DNA from: Fusobacterium naviforme
Lineage (GTDB): Bacteria; Bacillota; Clostridia; Lachnospirales; Lachnospiraceae
Length of the DNA: 64,000 nucleotides
Direction: 5' to 3'
NCBI GenBank assembly: GCA_003014445.1
Contig: PYGH01000005.1
Span: 62,001 to 126,000 of the forward strand
This document shows, in pieces, positions 1 to 8,298 of the stretch. The notes below the pieces were generated by a model. That model had not been told where the DNA came from, did no database searches, and worked only from the letters and a program-made list of their open reading frames with translations. Within the stretch, counting starts at the first letter, position 1, and each line of letters starts with the position of its first letter. The position numbers were made by a program, and so were the translations under genes.

Positions 1-1352
1 ATTCTGTAGGCATGTCCGCCGACCACACAGGCCGAGCCGTTTCCGACCACCGTGATGCTCTCCTCCGGCACGCGCTCGCTGATCTCCCTGATAAAAGCAT
101 ATACATTGGCCGGATGCTCATCCGAGACCTTCAGATGCTTCTCCTGCACCACAGGATAATGCCGCACCCAGTAGCGGCAGGTCTCGAGCCAGCTCATACC
201 GCGGAGACCACTGCCGCCCTTCCACAGCGGCTTCTCCTCCGTCTCCAGCAGACGGCGCAGCACGGCGAGCAGCTCCCGCGCATCGGCGTGCACCGGCATG
301 GACACGTGCAGCGTCGGCTTCTTCAGCTCCTCCGCGTCAATATCATTCACAATGGTATATGCCCCTCTCGCCCAGCCGCGCCAGTTGAAGCCGACCTGAC
401 GGACGCTCAGGCGGGAGCCCACAGAGAAGACGAGATCCGCGTTCTGCACCGCAAAATTCCCCGCCCGATCCCCGAAATTCCCCGGGCGTCCGGCGTAGAG
501 CGGCCCGTCATCCGGATAGCAGTCCTCACTGTCCCAGCCGACCACCACAGGGATTCCGAGAAGCTCTGCCACCCTCAGAAAATCCTCATGCGCATCGGCG
601 ATGCGGATGCCATTGCCCGCATTGAAGACCGGGCGCTCCGCCGCCCGTATTCTTTCTATAATGGCCCGCGCGCACTCCTCGGAGACCGGCTCCGGAAGCA
701 GCGGCCGGTACTCTCCCCTGCCGCCTTCATCCTCCGGAAGCCTGTGCCCGGAGCCTCCCGCCCATCCGTCTCCGCCCGCGCAGTAATTCTCCGGATCAAA
801 GCCGAAAAGCTCCTCCGTCTCGATATAAGCCCCCTGCACGTCCAGCGGAATATCCAGCCATACCGGTCCCGGGCGGCCGGACGATGCGAGGTAGAGCGCC
901 TTCTCCATACAGTAGCGGATGCGCAGCGGATCTATGACCATCTCACAGTACTTCGTCATGGACTGCACCGCCGTGCAGATATCAAATTCCTGATCTCCCA
1001 TCGCGCGGATACGGACGCCGGAGGCGCGCGCCGTCCAGTCGTAGCGTATCTGTCCGGAGATCACAAGCATCGGAATGGAATCAAGCCAGCCCCCGACTAC
1101 GCCGGTCAGCGCATTGGTTCCGCCGGGGCCCGTGGTGACACAGACCACAGCCGGACGATGGTTGATTCTCGCATAGCACTCCGCGGCAATGGCGGAGGCC
1201 TGCTCGTGATGGTTATAAGTGATCTCCAGTCCGTCCTGATGCCCGAGCGCATTGTTTAAGTGCATGGCTCCGCCGCCCACCACGCTGAAGCCGTGTGTGA
1301 TGCCGCTCTCCACCAGCTTCATGGCAATATAATTGCTGAGCTTGATACGCAT
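1..1352 (-). CDS. Thiamine-diphosphate-dependent acetolactate-synthase-like enzyme, partial at left edge
   Basis: The reading frame starts at ATG 1352 behind GGGAGGAAAGG and stays open for about 450 codons until it leaves the window at base 1, so the C terminus is missing. The N terminus (NYIAMKLVESGITHGFSVVGGGAMHL) and the following NHHEQASAIAAECYAR and TTGPGGTNALTGVVGGW segments are the pyrimidine-binding domain of the acetolactate synthase/ThDP enzyme family, with the catalytic Glu in HHEQA. The visible end (VVGNGSACVV) is the start of the pyrophosphate-binding domain. Residues in between match the central domain region. It is probably not the biosynthetic IlvB, since no ilv neighbours are visible; similar stand-alone ThDP enzymes occur in sugar and surface-polymer clusters. 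Substrate is not determinable here. Confidence 0.85.
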   Translation of the reverse strand, partial: MRIKLSNYIAMKLVESGITHGFSVVGGGAMHLNNALGHQDGLEITYNHHEQASAIAAECYARINHRPAVVCVTTGPGGTNALTGVVGGWLDSIPMLVISGQIRYDWTARASGVRIRAMGDQEFDICTAVQSMTKYCEMVIDPLRIRYCMEKALYLASSGRPGPVWLDIPLDVQGAYIETEELFGFDPENYCAGGDGWAGGSGHRLPEDEGGRGEYRPLLPEPVSEECARAIIERIRAAERPVFNAGNGIRIADAHEDFLRVAELLGIPVVVGWDSEDCYPDDGPLYAGRPGNFGDRAGNFAVQNADLVFSVGSRLSVRQVGFNWRGWARGAYTIVNDIDAEELKKPTLHVSMPVHADARELLAVLRRLLETEEKPLWKGGSGLRGMSWLETCRYWVRHYPVVQEKHLKVSDEHPANVYAFIREISERVPEESITVVGNGSACVVGGHAYR

Positions 1353-1403
1353 CCTTTCCTCCCTCTCTGCCTGCATTCAATCGCTGCTTCCCTGTACGGG
1401 TAA

Positions 1404-1432
1404 AGTATAGCCCATACTCCCTCATCCCGCAA
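1404..1432 (-). promoter_or_regulatory. Sigma-A-type promoter for the ThDP enzyme gene
   Basis: On the minus strand TTGCGG (1432-1427), a 17-nt spacer and TATACT (1409-1404) lie about 50 nt upstream of the ATG at 1352. It is divergent from the secreted-protein gene at 1537. Confidence 0.6.
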
Positions 1433-1499
1433 TCATGTTCAATATCTTACGATGTTCTTACACTCCTCGTAACCCTCTTTTCAGCGCGAATAAACTTGC

Positions 1500-1505
1500 T
1501 ATAAT
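1500..1505 (+). promoter_or_regulatory. Probable -10 box for the small cell-wall repeat protein
   Basis: A perfect TATAAT lies 32 nt before the ATG at 1537; no good -35 hexamer is visible at the right spacing, which suggests an activator. An octamer CTTACGAT sits at 1446-1453, 46 nt upstream, and recurs upstream of the second choline-binding-type gene. Confidence 0.45.
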
Positions 1506-1536
1506 GAGCGTAGATCAAAGAAAGGAGGGGCTGACC

Positions 1537-1893
1537 ATGAATTTCATAAGAACACGGGCTGCTATTATGTTAGCTCTGGCCCTTTCCATATCTCAGGCGC
1601 TTCCTGCGTTCGCGATGCACGCGGTGCTGGACAGCAGCAGCTATGTGCTCACCGAGACTGCGGAGGGCGTCACCTGCACAGGAACAGACGGCAAGCCGGT
1701 CACCGGATGGATCTCCGATAAAGACAGCAATCTCTATTACTTCAACAAGGGTGAGATGAATCACGGATGGGACAAAATCAAGGGTGAGTGGTACTACTTC
1801 GATCCCGATACGGGGATCCTTGCTACCAACACCAAGGTTCTGAACTATGATGTGGATGAGGATGGAAAGATGGTGAAGATTCACGAGTGGTGA
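1537..1893 (+). CDS. Small secreted protein with choline-binding-type cell-wall repeats
   Basis: 118 residues. The ATG at 1537 is chosen because it follows AAAGGAGGGG at the right distance and begins a clean signal peptide (MNFIRTRAAIMLALALS...LPAFA, cleavage near residue 25). The mature part carries two to three aromatic/Gly repeats of the choline-binding/glucan-binding (CW_binding) type, GWISDKDSNLYYFNKGEMNHGW and GEWYYFDP, so it probably sits non-covalently on the cell wall. No enzymatic domain is present and it is far shorter than most members. A terminator follows at 1926. It may act with the larger repeat protein encoded at 2281-3525. Partner and ligand are unknown. Confidence 0.8.
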   Translation: MNFIRTRAAIMLALALSISQALPAFAMHAVLDSSSYVLTETAEGVTCTGTDGKPVTGWISDKDSNLYYFNKGEMNHGWDKIKGEWYYFDPDTGILATNTKVLNYDVDEDGKMVKIHEW

Positions 1894-1925
1894 GTCTTCG
1901 GCTCTTCAGGAAAAGCTCTGATCAG

Positions 1926-1974
1926 AAAACTGTCGCCCTGAGTGCTTCCTTGCACCCGGGGCGACAGTTTTTTT
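1926..1974. terminator. Strong intrinsic terminator, probably bidirectional
   Basis: AACTGTCGCCC pairs with GGGCGACAGTT across a short loop and is followed by seven T on the plus strand. Read on the minus strand the same hairpin is followed by TTTTC, so it may also stop transcription leaving 2200-1985 leftward. Confidence 0.8.
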
Positions 1975-1984
1975 GATGATCCAA

Positions 1985-2215
1985 AGCACTAGTGCCCCCG
2001 GCGGGATATCTCGCCGGAGGCACCAAAGCCTTAACTCAGTACGGACTGCGTCTTACAAAGCGGGTGATGCTCCCGTCCCGCCTGCGTCTCACGGCACAAA
2101 CCTTGGGAGTCACTATCGGCTTCCTCGGCAACTACGCTCCTTGGGGAGACTGTCTCTTGCCCGAAACAGCGCGATGAGTGCGGCTGTAATATTCTTTTTC
2201 CCCTGTCCCGTCATA
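1985..2215. ncRNA. Candidate structured non-coding RNA (strand uncertain)
   Basis: About 230 bases between the 3' ends of two convergent genes with no credible protein. It is packed with complementary segments: a 12-bp hairpin at 1992-2023 (one mismatch on the plus strand, a G-U wobble on the minus strand), GCGGG/CCCGC at 2060-2081 flanked by two copies of CTGCGTCT (2046-2053 and 2082-2089), TCGGCAA/TTGCCCGA enclosing 2125-2164, GAGAC/GTCTC at 2145-2155 and ACAGC/GCTGT at 2166-2187. The minus strand pairs slightly better, and the terminator at 1926 would then end it. It could belong to one of the large clostridial RNA families (raiA-type was considered) or be an interspersed repeat. I cannot assign a family. 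Confidence 0.4.
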
Positions 2216-2280
2216 TGATTCATCCCTTTAGCTCTGAGCTCCCCAAAACAGCTTACCTCTCTGTTCTCAGCAGCCTTCCC

Positions 2281-3525
2281 TTATTGTCTCCAGATTCCGT
2301 CCTCGTCCACATGGAAGGTGTCAATCACTCTGTCCCGCACCATCTCTCCGCTTGTCGGGTCAAAGTAGCGCCAGTAGCCGCCCGCCTGCTGCCACCCGCG
2401 CAGCTGTCTGCCATCTTTGTCGACATAATAGACCTTCCCATCGCGCACTACCAGCGTCTCCGCAGCCATCAGGCCATAATGCTTCCCGCTGTCCTCCTCA
2501 AGATAGTACCAGCTTCCGTTGATATCCTGCCAACCAACACGCATCGCGCCGTCCGGCCCCAGATAATACCAGCCCATGCCGGACTTCAGCCAGCCGATCT
2601 GCATACTGCCGTTTCCATCGAAGTAATACCAGAGTCCCTGAATCAGCTCCCAGCCATTTCTCTTCTCTACGCCGTTCGGATAGCGATAATGCCACATGCC
2701 ATTTGTCTGATACCAGCCGACCTGTCCCGCAGAGGGGCCTGCATTGCCGTGCTCGTCCTCCCAGACGGCGCCACTGCCGTCTGAAACCTCCCAGGACTCG
2801 ATATACAGGCTGTCGGACTCCACCCACTCGGAATTCTTTCCGTAGCGCTTTTCCTCCTCTGTATGCGGCACAGTGCGCACACGGAACTCATAGCGCCCCG
2901 CCTTTGTCATATAAGGATAGAAGTTGTAGCTGCGCCCGCTGTAGTCATAGACGCGCTTGATGATGCTGCCTCCGCGCTTTAAAAGAAGCTCGTAATAACC
3001 GCTGCCATCCTCCGCGCTGCTCCAGCGCGCCTTGCCTCGCTCATTTCTGCTCCACTCCGCATCGGCGGGACTGTCATAATTGCCCTTGATTCCACGAAGA
3101 CGCACCGTTACGGTGAGCTTCTTCGCAGAGCGCCGCACCTCCGCAACGGTCGCAGCGCTTCCGCTGAGCTTTACATTGCTCCTTCCGAAGCCACTCTTAA
3201 AGATATAGTCATCGTCCGTAATGCTGAGCACCAGCTTCAGCTTGATTTCCTGTCCAACTGTCAGGTCACGGCTGCTGCCCTCGACTATTTTGGCGGAATC
3301 CAGACTGTACTTGTCCGAATCCACCCAGACACCGATCTCTCCCCGCTCCGGCTCATCAAAGACGATATCATCGCGATAGAGCACATCACCCGCTTCCACC
3401 CGGCTCTTCACATGTATGGTCACGCTGCGAAGCTTCTCCTCTGAAGAGGCGTAGGCGGTGCAGGCTCCGAGCAGCGCAAAGAGCGCTGCAAGCAGGACGT
3501 AAAACCACTTTCTGCTGTATTTCAT
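2281..3525 (-). CDS. Secreted protein with N-terminal beta-rich region and choline-binding-type repeats
   Basis: 414 residues, ATG at 3525 behind AAGGAGAGG. Residues 1-27 are a signal peptide (YVLLAALFALLGACTAYA); a lipoprotein is less likely because the Cys is not followed by a typical mature start. Residues about 30-245 hold beta-strand-rich sequence (TIHVKSRVEAGDVLY, LTVTVRLRGIKGNY, GRYEFRVRTVPHT) that resembles fibronectin-like folds but matches no family I can name. Residues about 265-414 contain about six aromatic/Gly repeats of the CW_binding type (VGWYQTNGMWHYR, GLWYYFDGNGSMQIGW, GSWYYLEEDSGKHYG, GYWRYFDP). It is probably retained at the cell surface. It shares its repeat type, and the CTTACGAT upstream octamer, with the gene at 1537-1893. 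Confidence 0.8.
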   Translation of the reverse strand: MKYSRKWFYVLLAALFALLGACTAYASSEEKLRSVTIHVKSRVEAGDVLYRDDIVFDEPERGEIGVWVDSDKYSLDSAKIVEGSSRDLTVGQEIKLKLVLSITDDDYIFKSGFGRSNVKLSGSAATVAEVRRSAKKLTVTVRLRGIKGNYDSPADAEWSRNERGKARWSSAEDGSGYYELLLKRGGSIIKRVYDYSGRSYNFYPYMTKAGRYEFRVRTVPHTEEEKRYGKNSEWVESDSLYIESWEVSDGSGAVWEDEHGNAGPSAGQVGWYQTNGMWHYRYPNGVEKRNGWELIQGLWYYFDGNGSMQIGWLKSGMGWYYLGPDGAMRVGWQDINGSWYYLEEDSGKHYGLMAAETLVVRDGKVYYVDKDGRQLRGWQQAGGYWRYFDPTSGEMVRDRVIDTFHVDEDGIWRQ

Positions 3526-3632
3526 GGTATTCCTCTCCTTCTATGCAATTCTTTCCCGTGTCAAATCCCTGGTTTCAAAGAACCGCTCCTTGAACCGCGG
3601 TCCTTCGCTTGAGGCAGCCTTTCTTTATTTTT

Positions 3633-3638
3633 ATTATA
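3633..3638 (-). promoter_or_regulatory. Probable -10 box of the large choline-binding-type protein
   Basis: TATAAT on the minus strand 107 nt before the ATG, with no clear -35 hexamer. CTTACGAT occurs 42 nt upstream (3688-3681), a layout close to that of the gene at 1537. Confidence 0.4.
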
Positions 3639-3723
3639 TCGCAGCGAATGCTCAGAATAACTTACAGATTTCTTGTGCTTATCGTAAGCTTCCGTTACAA
3701 AGAAATTTCCCCTGTACAATGCG

Positions 3724-3751
3724 AAAAGAACGCCATCTTTCGACGGCGTTC
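3724..3751 (-). terminator. Terminator of the ribosomal protein cluster
   Basis: Downstream of rplQ the minus strand has a 10-bp stem, GAACGCCGTC with GATGGCGTTC (one G-U pair), a GAAA tetraloop and then TTTT. Confidence 0.85.
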
Positions 3752-3785
3752 TCCGGTTCCATATTTGCTTTATTCAGCCCGCACT

Positions 3786-4313
3786 TCAGATGAGCTCCAG
3801 CAGGACCTCCATCGCTGCATCGCCCTTTCTCAGGCCGATCTTCACGATGCGGGTGTAACCACCGTTTCTTCCAGCATACTTCGGACCATACTCATCAAAG
3901 AGCTTCGCAACAAGATCTACCTTCTTGCTGTCCTTCTTTCTCTTGGAATCCACCTCAGTTACATCATAGAGCTGTGCAAGCATCTTTCTTCTGGCAACCA
4001 TTCTGGACGGCTTGTCCTTCTTGATCTCCTTCTGAACCTCGTCGTAGACCACGACCTTCTTGCCGTCGCGCTCTTCCTTCACTCTCTTGCCGTTTGCGTC
4101 CTTCTTCGGAACCTTGGCGGTAACCGTGACAGTCTCGAAGTTATCCTTCTCGCGAACCGCAAGTGCAATCAGCGGCTCAACGAACTTTCTGACTTCCTTG
4201 GCTCTCGCCTCGGTGGTGACAATCTTTCCGTTCGCAATCAGCGCAGTGACCTGGCTTCTTAAGAGTGCGCGTCTTACACTGGAGCTGCGTCCGAGCTTTC
4301 TGTACTTTGCCAT
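3786..4313 (-). CDS. rplQ: Large ribosomal subunit protein bL17, with insertion
   Basis: 175 residues, against about 115-130 in most bacteria. The N terminus ([26 protein letters not shown]) and C terminus ([25 protein letters not shown]) are typical of L17, which lies near the peptide exit tunnel. The extra length is a Lys/Glu-rich stretch at about residues 60-130 ([20 protein letters not shown]). Last gene of the cluster, 132 nt after rpoA, with a terminator directly downstream. Confidence 0.97.
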   Translation of the reverse strand: MAKYRKLGRSSSVRRALLRSQVTALIANGKIVTTEARAKEVRKFVEPLIALAVREKDNFETVTVTAKVPKKDANGKRVKEERDGKKVVVYDEVQKEIKKDKPSRMVARRKMLAQLYDVTEVDSKRKKDSKKVDLVAKLFDEYGPKYAGRNGGYTRIVKIGLRKGDAAMEVLLELI

Positions 4314-4445
4314 TGTTTTTTCCTCCGTCTGGGAGCGTGCATCCGAGCACTTCCGGGCTTACCGAATACACACATAGATATAGTACCGTCGAGGCAGAGC
4401 CTCACGGCCGCGGTATATGAATCCGGGCATAGCCGCCCGAAAGCA

Positions 4446-5411
4446 TTACTGTACTTCGTCTCCCTGCTTCAGCTGGAGATTCAGCTCACTCAGCTTCTCA
4501 AGCACCTCATCAAGAGACTTCTTCCCGAGGTTTCTGACCTTCATCATATCCTCAGGGCTCTTGTTGATGAGCTCCTCCACTGTGTTGATTCCAGCCCTCT
4601 TCAGGCAGTTGTAGGAGCGAACAGAAAGCTCCAGCTCATCGATATTCATCTCGAGAACCTTCTCCTTCTCATCGCTCTTCTTTTCAGACATAACTTCAAC
4701 CTTCCGTGCGCTCTCAGAGAGATCGATAAAAAGGCTCAGATGCTCAGAGAGCACCTTGGCCGCAAGACTCATCGCCTCATCCGGTCCCAGCGTCCCATCA
4801 GTAAAGACGTCGAGGGTCAGCTTATCGTAGTCTGTCATCTGCCCCACACGGGTATTCTCGACGTGCATATTGACACGCTCTACCGGTGTGTAGATGGAGT
4901 CTACGGCAAGAACGCCGATCGGAAGATCCTCACTTGCCTTATTCTTCTCCGCGCTCACGTAGCCGCGGCCATTGGTGATCGTCAGCTCCGCAGCAAAGCG
5001 CGTGCTTCCACCGGAGATCGTCGCAATCACCTGATCCTTATTTAAAATCTCTATATCCGAATCACACTGAATATCCGCCGCGGTGACAACGCCCTCGCCC
5101 TCAAAATCAATATAAGCCGTCTTCGGATCGGAAGAGCTGGAGGAATTCTTGATGCAGAGACTCTTGATATTCATCACAATCTCTGTCACATCCTCCTTGA
5201 TATGAGGAATCGATGAAAACTCATGCAGAACACCATCAATCTTCACCTGGCTTACCGCGGTACCCGGCAGAGAGGAGAGCATGATTCTTCTAAGGGAATT
5301 GCCGAGAGTCAGACCATAGCCTCTCTCAAGCGGTTCACACACGAATCGGCCAAACTTTTTGTCATCGGAGATCTCAGCAATCTCAATGTTTGGTTTTTCA
5401 AAATCGAACAA
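4446..5411 (-). CDS. rpoA: DNA-directed RNA polymerase alpha subunit
   Basis: 321 residues from a TTG start at 5411. This start is chosen because GGGAGGT lies 7 nt upstream and the product then begins in register with other Firmicutes alpha subunits ([11 protein letters not shown] against MIEIEKPKIE). The frame is open a further nine codons upstream, but those codons contain the Shine-Dalgarno sequence itself. The N-terminal dimerisation domain includes [21 protein letters not shown]. The C-terminal domain ([22 protein letters not shown]) contacts UP elements and activators. It follows rpsD, separated by a long inverted repeat at 5464-5530. Confidence 0.97.
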   Translation of the reverse strand: MFDFEKPNIEIAEISDDKKFGRFVCEPLERGYGLTLGNSLRRIMLSSLPGTAVSQVKIDGVLHEFSSIPHIKEDVTEIVMNIKSLCIKNSSSSSDPKTAYIDFEGEGVVTAADIQCDSDIEILNKDQVIATISGGSTRFAAELTITNGRGYVSAEKNKASEDLPIGVLAVDSIYTPVERVNMHVENTRVGQMTDYDKLTLDVFTDGTLGPDEAMSLAAKVLSEHLSLFIDLSESARKVEVMSEKKSDEKEKVLEMNIDELELSVRSYNCLKRAGINTVEELINKSPEDMMKVRNLGKKSLDEVLEKLSELNLQLKQGDEVQ

Positions 5412-5463
5412 GAATGATACCTCCCTTTTGTTGGCCAAACAAATAACTTCTACTAAATAGACA

Positions 5464-5530
5464 TATACAGATTCCGCCTGTATTGCCGGGGCAGAAGCAG
5501 TCCGCCGCCGGAAAAAGCGGAATCCGTATA
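5464..5530 (-). promoter_or_regulatory. Long intercistronic hairpin between rpsD and rpoA
   Basis: TATACGGATTCCGC and GCGGAATCTGTATA on the minus strand form a 14-bp stem with one G-U pair around a 39-nt GC-rich loop. No T-tract follows, so it is not a terminator. It may be an RNase processing or mRNA-stability element separating ribosomal protein and polymerase messages. Confidence 0.6.
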
Positions 5531-5546
5531 CGGTTCAATGCGTTAA

Positions 5547-6140
5547 TTACTTGGAGTACAACTCGACGATCTGCAGCTCGTCAACCGGAACGTCAATCTC
5601 CTCACGGGACGGAAGCGCCTTGACAGCACCCTTCAGGTTCTCCTTATCAGACTCAAGCCAAGCCGGAACAATGCGGCCGGCGGTCATCTCAAGGATTTCC
5701 TTATATCTCTCGGAGGACTTAGCTCTCTCCTTAATTTCAATCGTGTCTCCGGCCTTGATGAGGCAGGAGGGAATGTTCACGATCTTGCCGTTCACAAGTA
5801 CGTGTCTGTGACCGACAATCTGTCTCGCCTCACGTCTGGTTCTTGCGAAGCCCAGACGGAAGATGACATTGTCAAGTCTGCTCTCAAGGAGCACCATGAG
5901 GTTTTCACCGACCTGCCCCTTCATATTGGAAGCCTTCACAAAGTAATTGCGGAACGGCTTCTCCAACACACCGTAGATGAACTTTGCCTTCTGCTTCTCG
6001 CGCAGCTGGCTTCCGTACTCACTCATCTTACGGTTGGCTCTTCTTAATTCTCTGTTTGATCTCTTATCGATGCCCATGAAACCGGGTTCAAGACCGAGGG
6101 ATCTGCATCTTTTAAGAACAGGAACTCTGTTAACTGCCAC
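5547..6140 (-). CDS. rpsD: Small ribosomal subunit protein uS4
   Basis: 197 residues from GTG 6140 behind AGGAGGT. It nucleates 16S rRNA folding. The S4-type RNA-binding fold is visible as [36 protein letters not shown] (about residues 84-120). The N terminus ([20 protein letters not shown]) is the shorter clostridial form without the four-Cys zinc site. It follows rpsK by 17 nt. Confidence 0.97.
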   Translation of the reverse strand: MAVNRVPVLKRCRSLGLEPGFMGIDKRSNRELRRANRKMSEYGSQLREKQKAKFIYGVLEKPFRNYFVKASNMKGQVGENLMVLLESRLDNVIFRLGFARTRREARQIVGHRHVLVNGKIVNIPSCLIKAGDTIEIKERAKSSERYKEILEMTAGRIVPAWLESDKENLKGAVKALPSREEIDVPVDELQIVELYSK

Positions 6141-6157
6141 TGTATTCTACCTCCTGA

Positions 6158-6562
6158 TTATACTCTTCTACGCTTCGGCGGACGGCAACCATTATGCGGC
6201 ACCGGGGTCACATCCTTGATGCTGGTTACTTCGATTCCGCAAGCAGAAAGTGCGCGAATCGCAGCTTCACGACCAGAACCCGGACCCTTAACCATAACGT
6301 CGACAGATTTTAATCCATGAACGATAGCTGCTTTTGCGGCAGTTTCCGCAGCAATGGATGCTGCGTACGGAGTAGATTTCTTTGAACCTCTGAATCCCAA
6401 ACCACCCGCACTTGCCCAGGAAAGAGCATTTCCCTGGAGATCAGTCAGCGTAACAATGGTATTGTTAAACGAAGACTGAATGTGCGCCTGGCCGCGTTCA
6501 ACGTTTTTCTTAACGCGTCTCTTGGCCGAAGCCTTCTTCGCGTTTGACATTTGCTTTGCCAT
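6158..6562 (-). CDS. rpsK: Small ribosomal subunit protein uS11
   Basis: 134 residues. Typical core [42 protein letters not shown] and C terminus [17 protein letters not shown]11 forms part of the platform near the Shine-Dalgarno cleft. It lies between rpsM (93 nt upstream) and rpsD. Confidence 0.97.
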   Translation of the reverse strand: MAKQMSNAKKASAKRRVKKNVERGQAHIQSSFNNTIVTLTDLQGNALSWASAGGLGFRGSKKSTPYAASIAAETAAKAAIVHGLKSVDVMVKGPGSGREAAIRALSACGIEVTSIKDVTPVPHNGCRPPKRRRV

Positions 6563-6655
6563 TAAACTAACCTACTTTCTCGTGTACTCTGAAATGAATC
6601 TTGCCGTTCCTGTTATTAAAACATACAACGTGATTCGATTCTGCAGTTACTAAAA

Positions 6656-7024
6656 TTACTTCTTCTTATTAGCAACGGTCTTTCTCGGGCCTTTGCAGGT
6701 TCTTGCGTTTGTCTTGGTCTTCTGACCGCGGCAGGGCAAGCTCTTGCGATGACGAATTCCGCGATAGCAGCCGATCTCTGTGAGTCTCTTGATGTCCATG
6801 GCGGTCTGTCTTCTCAGATCACCCTCGACAATCTGGGTCTCGGCAATCACTTCAGCAATTCTCTTAACCTCGTCATCGGTGAGATCCTTCACTCTCGTGT
6901 TCGGATCCACTTCGGCCTGAGACAGAATTCTGTTGGAGCTCGTCACACCGATACCATAAATATAGGTGAGTCCGATTTCCACACGCTTCTCTCTCGGTAA
7001 ATCAACGCCTGAAATACGAGCCAT
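6656..7024 (-). CDS. rpsM: Small ribosomal subunit protein uS13
   Basis: 122 residues, starting [26 protein letters not shown]. The basic C-terminal tail ([15 protein letters not shown]) reaches the decoding region. S13 sits on the 30S head and contacts the P-site tRNA and the 50S subunit. It follows rpmJ by 37 nt. Confidence 0.97.
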   Translation of the reverse strand: MARISGVDLPREKRVEIGLTYIYGIGVTSSNRILSQAEVDPNTRVKDLTDDEVKRIAEVIAETQIVEGDLRRQTAMDIKRLTEIGCYRGIRHRKSLPCRGQKTKTNARTCKGPRKTVANKKK

Positions 7025-7061
7025 TGTGCTGTCTTCCTCCTTGTAGATTTCTTAATGCGTC

Positions 7062-7175
7062 TTAGCCTTGTCTCTGCTTGTGCTTCGGGTTCTCGCAGAT
7101 GATTCTGATAGAGCCCTTTCTTTTGATGACTTTGCACTTTTCGCACATCGGCTTGACTGAAGATCTGACTTTCAT
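7062..7175 (-). CDS. rpmJ: Large ribosomal subunit protein bL36
   Basis: 37 residues ([20 protein letters not shown]...[11 protein letters not shown]) read directly from ATG 7175 to TAA 7062. The C-x2-C...C...H zinc ligands mark the zinc-binding form. It lies between infA and rpsM as in other Firmicutes. Confidence 0.97.
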   Translation of the reverse strand: MKVRSSVKPMCEKCKVIKRKGSIRIICENPKHKQRQG

Positions 7176-7272
7176 TGTGTGATACTCCTTTCATCTGCCA
7201 ACAAAGTCGCCAAAACAGTATACCACCCACATATTTCTTATGCAAGCGGTTCTTTGCAACCGGACAGATAAT

Positions 7273-7491
7273 TTATTTATTTCTCCAGGTGATTCTCGCC
7301 TTATTCAGATCGTAGGGTGAAAGCTCTACAGTCACGCGATCTCCCGGAAGAATACGAATATAGTTCATACGCAGCTTGCCGCTGATATGTGCCAGAACCT
7401 GATGCCCGTTTTCAAGCTCAACCTGAAACATGGCATTCGGCAGCTTTTCTACTACTTTACCCTCCAGCTGGATAACGTCAGTTTTTGACAT
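7273..7491 (-). CDS. infA: Translation initiation factor IF-1
   Basis: 72 residues, an OB fold ([51 protein letters not shown]). It binds the 30S A site during initiation. It is 19 nt downstream of map; the KOW-domain gene often found between them in related bacteria is absent. Confidence 0.97.
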   Translation of the reverse strand: MSKTDVIQLEGKVVEKLPNAMFQVELENGHQVLAHISGKLRMNYIRILPGDRVTVELSPYDLNKARITWRNK

Positions 7492-7510
7492 TCATGAATC
7501 CTTTCAGCAT

Positions 7511-8284
7511 TTAAACATTTGCCGCAGAGCCGGATCTCAGAGACAGGATCTCCGGTTCACCTTCTGTGATCAGGATCGTGTTTTCATAGTGAGATGCGAG
7601 ACTTCCGTCCGCAGTTGTGACAGTCCAGCCGTCATCTCCCCAGTTTACTTCGTAGCCGCCGAGTGTGATCATCGGCTCAATCGCCAGGGTCATACCGGCC
7701 TGAAGCCGTATTCCCTTGAAGCGCATCCGGAAATTCGGAACCTCCGGGTCCTCGTGCATCTCCGTTCCGATGCCATGTCCCACCAGGTCGCGAACCACTC
7801 CGTAACCTCTGCTCTCTGCGTAATCTCCGATCGCCGCGCAGATATCATTGAGATGATTGCCTGCCCTGGCGTATTTAATTCCCTCAAAGAAGGACTCCCG
7901 CGTCACATCAATGAGCTTCTGTGCCTCCGCTGATATCTCACCGATGGCCCAGGTGCGCGCCGCGTCGCTCTGCCAGCCCTTCCATATAACTCCGGTATCA
8001 AGGCTCACGATATCGCCTTCTCTCAGCACGCGCTTCTTCGATGGGATGCCGTGAACAATCTCATCATTGACCGAGACGCAGACACTGGCGGGATAGCCCT
8101 CATAGCCCAGAAAAGAGGGGAGGCAGTCATATCCGCGGATCAGCTTCTCACAGATCCGGTTTACCTCAAAGGTCGTCATCCCTGGCTTCAGCACCTCGTG
8201 GAGCTCCTCATGTACCTTTGCAAGGATCTCTCCTGCCTCGCGCATCAGCTGAATTTCGTGTTCTGATTTTACCGTTACTGCCAT
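7511..8284 (-). CDS. map: Methionine aminopeptidase, type I
   Basis: 257 residues. Removes N-terminal Met from nascent proteins. Metal-binding residues of the pita-bread fold are visible: Asp in SLDTGVIWKGWQSDAART (two Asp), His in VGHGIGTEMHEDPEVPNF, and Glu in LAIEPMI and NTILITE. There is no N-terminal zinc-finger extension, so it is the short bacterial type. It follows adk by 14 nt. Confidence 0.97.
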   Translation of the reverse strand: MAVTVKSEHEIQLMREAGEILAKVHEELHEVLKPGMTTFEVNRICEKLIRGYDCLPSFLGYEGYPASVCVSVNDEIVHGIPSKKRVLREGDIVSLDTGVIWKGWQSDAARTWAIGEISAEAQKLIDVTRESFFEGIKYARAGNHLNDICAAIGDYAESRGYGVVRDLVGHGIGTEMHEDPEVPNFRMRFKGIRLQAGMTLAIEPMITLGGYEVNWGDDGWTVTTADGSLASHYENTILITEGEPEILSLRSGSAANV

Positions 8285-8298
8285 TTTTCACTCCTGAC

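Noticed and set aside
12-1259. Long plus-strand open frame of 415 codons
   Set aside because: It is the antisense shadow of the ThDP enzyme gene, has Arg/His/Pro-rich low-sense composition and no ribosome site; the minus-strand translation matches a known enzyme family.
1973-2218. Small plus-strand frames (61 and 81 codons) in the folded intergenic region
   Set aside because: No ribosome site, composition unlike a protein, and both overlap several strong hairpins; better explained as structured RNA or a repeat.
5412-5438. Upstream extension of rpoA by nine codons
   Set aside because: The extension contains the Shine-Dalgarno sequence GGGAGGT and has no site of its own; the TTG at 5411 aligns with other alpha subunits.
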